Shown here piece after piece: positions 12,680 to 14,664 of a stretch of 14,664 nucleotides of DNA. The stretch lies in the NCBI GenBank assembly GCA_045580815.1, contig JAZNOL010000103.1, positions 1-14,664 of the forward strand, in the 5' to 3' direction. Both the position numbers and the translations under genes were made by a program. The notes under the pieces were generated by a model. That model did not search any database. It was given only the letters and a program-made list of their open reading frames with translations, and had not been told where the DNA came from. The stretch comes from JAZNOL01 sp045580815 (lineage in GTDB: Bacteria; Bacillota; Clostridia; RUG12999). Within the stretch, counting starts at the first letter, position 1; each line of letters starts with the position of its first letter.

Positions 12680-13105
12680 ATGGCTCAGAAAATCGCAGGT
12701 TTTATCAAATTACAGATACCTGCCGGAAAAGCTACTCCAGCGCCGCCGGTTGGTCCTGCATTAGGTCAGCACGGTGTTAACATCATGCAGTTTTGTAAAG
12801 AGTTTAACGAAAAAACAGCTAAAGACGCAGGTCTTATCATTCCGGTTGTAATTACCGTTTATGCAGACAGATCGTTTTCATTTATCACGAAAACTCCGCC
12901 GGCAGCTGTGCTTCTTAAAAAAGCTTGCAAAATTCAGAGCGGCTCAGGCGTGCCGAACAAAACTAAAGTTGCCACAATATCAAAAGCTGATGTTCAGGCA
13001 ATTGCAGAACAGAAAATGCCTGACTTAAACGCTGCATCTATTGAGGCTGCTATGAGCATGATCGCAGGTACAGCCCGCAGCATGGGTATAGTTGTTGAAG
13101 ACTAA
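12680..13105 (+). CDS. rplK: 50S ribosomal protein L11
   Basis: A 141-residue protein with the L11 signatures IKLQIPAGKATPAPPVGPAL (9-28), GQHGVNIMQFCKEFN, FSFITKTPPAAVLLKKA, and a C-terminal rRNA-binding part ending GTARSMGIVVED. The Pro-rich N-terminal helix region contacts L7/L12 and elongation factors at the GTPase centre. The ATG at 12680 follows AAGGAGGTG; a GTG at 12671 is in frame but lies inside that site and is rejected. Standard length. Confidence 0.97.
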   Translation: MAQKIAGFIKLQIPAGKATPAPPVGPALGQHGVNIMQFCKEFNEKTAKDAGLIIPVVITVYADRSFSFITKTPPAAVLLKKACKIQSGSGVPNKTKVATISKADVQAIAEQKMPDLNAASIEAAMSMIAGTARSMGIVVED

Positions 13106-13146
13106 TCCCGACACGGATTAAAATTAGATTTTAATTCGCTTAAAAA

Positions 13147-13181
13147 CGTGGGAGAAGGTGAAAAGTCCTTCGCGTAACCAC
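13147..13181 (+). promoter_or_regulatory. Second L1-binding-site leader, upstream of rplA
   Basis: GTGGGAG (13148-13154) and GTAACCAC (13174-13181) flank a hairpin, GAAGG (13154-13158) with CCTTC (13167-13171). It repeats the architecture of the element before rplK with a different stem sequence, so the conserved part is the internal-loop pair. An AT-rich hairpin (ATTAAAAT at 13117-13124, ATTTTAAT at 13128-13135) precedes it. AGGAGG for rplA follows after 2 nt, so L1 binding could directly block translation. Confidence 0.8.
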
Positions 13182-13196
13182 ATAGGAGGTAACATT

Positions 13197-13892
13197 TTGA
13201 AACGAGGAAAAAAGTATCAGGACAGCGTCAAAGCTTTTGACAAATCCGTTTTATACGATGCTCCCGAAGCAATGGATCTCGTAGTTAAAACTGCAAAAGC
13301 TAAATTCGACGAAACCGTTGAAGCGCACATTAAACTGGGCGTTGACTCACGTCACGCAGACCAGCAGGTGCGTGGAGCAGTTGTATTGCCCCACGGTACA
13401 GGTAAAAAAATCAGAGTTCTTGTATTTGCTAAAGGCGACAAACTCACAGAAGCAGAAAATGCCGGTGCAGATTTTGTTGGTGGCGAAGAGCTCATTCCGA
13501 AAATCCAGAACGAAAACTGGTTTGACTACGACATTATCGTTGCAACTCCCGACATGATGGGTGTTGTAGGTCGTTTGGGTAAAGTGCTTGGTCCGAAAGG
13601 TCTTATGCCGAACCCGAAAGCCGGAACAGTTACAATGGACGTAGCTAAAGCTATTGCCGACATCAAAGCAGGTAAAATCGAATACAGACTGGATAAAACA
13701 AACATTATCCACTGCCCCATCGGTAAAGCATCATTCGGCACTCAGAAACTTTCTGAAAACTTCTCAACTCTTATGAGTGCTATTATCAAAGCTAAACCGG
13801 CTGCTGCAAAAGGTCAGTACCTGCGTAGCGTTACCATTGCATCTACAATGGGCCCCGGTATTAAAATCAATCAGGCTAAACTGACTGATTAA
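13197..13892 (+). CDS. rplA: 50S ribosomal protein L1
   Basis: A 231-residue protein, the usual L1 length. It has MKRGKKYQDSVKAFDK, then KFDETVEAHIKLGVDSRHAD, QQVRGAVVLPHGTGK, the signature VGRLGKVLGPKGLMPNPKAG and a C-terminal GQYLRSVTIASTMGPGIKIN. It forms the L1 stalk on 23S rRNA and autoregulates its mRNA. The start is TTG at 13197, 7 nt after AGGAGG (13184-13189). The frame is open upstream to 13158, but that would extend through the regulatory leader and is rejected. Confidence 0.96.
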   Translation: MKRGKKYQDSVKAFDKSVLYDAPEAMDLVVKTAKAKFDETVEAHIKLGVDSRHADQQVRGAVVLPHGTGKKIRVLVFAKGDKLTEAENAGADFVGGEELIPKIQNENWFDYDIIVATPDMMGVVGRLGKVLGPKGLMPNPKAGTVTMDVAKAIADIKAGKIEYRLDKTNIIHCPIGKASFGTQKLSENFSTLMSAIIKAKPAAAKGQYLRSVTIASTMGPGIKINQAKLTD

Positions 13893-13919
13893 TTTTTAAT
13901 TTAAAACGAAATTTAGTTC

Positions 13920-14007
13920 CAAAGACAGCAGGCAAAAAGTAAGTCCTGCCGAGGAGTGCATTTCATATATAATTATGTGCGCTTTGTCTTTGACAGGGCG
14001 CATTTTT
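13920..14007 (+). promoter_or_regulatory. L10 leader with attenuator, upstream of rplJ
   Basis: The terminator is an 11-bp stem (13978-13988 with 13992-14002, two U-G pairs) with a UUU loop and five T (14003-14007). CAAAGACA (13920-13927) is perfectly complementary to TGTCTTTG (13985-13992), which includes part of that stem and its loop, so the two pairings exclude each other. A third hairpin, GCAGG (13928-13932) with CCTGC (13945-13949), lies between. This is the layout of the Firmicutes L10 leader, in which L10-L12 binding decides whether rplJ-rplL is transcribed. Confidence 0.85.
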
Positions 14008-14044
14008 GAATGTGCTCGCAAAAAATCCAGGAGGTGAAACAACA

Positions 14045-14664
14045 ATGCCCAGCAAAGAGGTTTTAGAACAAAAGAAAGCACAGGTTGCTGAACTTGTTGA
14101 GACTCTTAAAGCTGCACAGGCCGGTGTTATTGTTGACTATCGCGGCCTTACAGTTGAAGAAGATACAAAGCTTCGTAGATCTCTCCGTGAAGCAAATGTA
14201 AATTATTTTGTTGTAAAAAACACATTATTAAGACTCGCTGCAAAAGAAACAGGCTTAGATGCTCTTGACAGCATTCTTCACGGTCCTACAGCTATCGCTG
14301 TATCAAGTGAAGACCCGGTTGCTCCTGCAAAAGTTATTTCTGAATTTGCAAAAGGCAACGAAAAACTTGAGCTTAAATCTGGTTTCATGGATGGCGAAGT
14401 TATCGGTCTTGATGAAGTAAAACAGCTTGCTGCTACTCCGTCAAGAGAAGTACTTCTTGCAAAACTCTTGGGAAGCCTCAACGCTCCTATTTCAAACCTT
14501 GCAAGATTGCTTAATACTATTGCAGAAGGCGGCGAAGAAATAGCTGACCTTATCGCAAAAAAAGCAGGCGAAGCTGCTCCGGCTGCTGAAGAAGCACCCG
14601 CAGAAGAAGCCGCTCCCGCAGCTGAAGAAGCTGCACCCGCAGAGGAAGCTGCACCCGCAGAGGA
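14045..14664 (+). CDS. rplJ: 50S ribosomal protein L10 with Ala/Pro/Glu-rich tail (3' end outside window)
   Basis: The frame is open to the window edge with 206 complete codons. It opens MPSKEVLEQKKAQVAELVET, followed by GVIVDYRGLTVEED, NYFVVKNTLLRLA, and a C-terminal L12-binding helix region (SREVLLAKLLGSLNAPISNL, ARLLNTIAE). This is ribosomal stalk base L10, which anchors L7/L12 dimers. The core should end near residue 173, but the frame continues with EAAPAAEEAPAEEAAPAAEE and further EAAPAE repeats. The last two complete repeats are identical 18-bp units. The start follows AGGAGGTGA at 14029-14037. The stop codon, and probably rplL, lie beyond the window. Confidence 0.95.
   Translation, partial: MPSKEVLEQKKAQVAELVETLKAAQAGVIVDYRGLTVEEDTKLRRSLREANVNYFVVKNTLLRLAAKETGLDALDSILHGPTAIAVSSEDPVAPAKVISEFAKGNEKLELKSGFMDGEVIGLDEVKQLAATPSREVLLAKLLGSLNAPISNLARLLNTIAEGGEEIADLIAKKAGEAAPAAEEAPAEEAAPAAEEAAPAEEAAPAE

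Noticed and set aside
13158..13196. Upstream extension of rplA in the same frame
   Set aside because: It would put coding sequence through the L1-binding leader and the ribosome site; the TTG at 13197 gives the standard L1 start and spacing.

Overview
The window reads as the chromosome of a low-GC Gram-positive bacterium, most likely an uncultured or gut-type member of the Clostridia. Support for this comes from the AT-rich DNA, strong AGGAGG ribosome binding sites, near-consensus TTGACA/TATAAT promoters, and the gene order rpmG-secE-nusG-rplK-rplA-rplJ. An L10-type attenuated leader, L1-site leaders before rplK and rplA, and a palindromic intergenic element of a type I associate with gut Clostridia fit the same assignment. 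Species cannot be named from sequence alone.

Region 1 (1-7776) is an accessory signalling and envelope cluster. An XRE-type regulator (minus strand), followed 23 nt later by the start of a TcdA-like tRNA-modification enzyme, is transcribed divergently from a transmembrane Ser/Thr protein kinase. The two promoters overlap. After the kinase come a bifunctional-looking terminator/promoter, a small WG-repeat-like protein, and a convergent ribbon-helix-helix regulator. Next is a co-directional run of zinc-ribbon and membrane proteins: zinc ribbon-TM-extracellular; zinc ribbon-TM-SecD-P1-like domain; a PH/GRAM-like protein; zinc ribbon-polytopic; polytopic-zinc ribbon; and a lipoprotein. The proteins bridge cytoplasm and cell surface, which suggests an envelope-sensing system. 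That is inference; no founding member has a function I can name.

Region 2 (7777-8089) has no gene. It holds two near-identical hairpins flanking a roughly 130-bp palindromic, MITE-like element, plus a small terminator-like hairpin.

Region 3 (8090-11451) is a small metabolic unit. An AraC regulator (minus) diverges from two short-chain dehydrogenases and a type I 3-dehydroquinate-dehydratase-like protein. Both promoters are near consensus, and TATCAA repeats lie over the regulator's own promoter. The unit probably processes a cyclic polyol or related hydroxyacid, but the substrate is unknown.

Region 4 (11541-14664) is the conserved transcription/translation operon: rpmG, secE, nusG, rplK, rplA and the start of rplJ. 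Two rRNA-mimic L1-binding leaders precede rplK and rplA. An L10 leader with a clear terminator and alternative pairing precedes rplJ. The L10 protein carries an Ala/Pro/Glu repeat tail that runs off the window.
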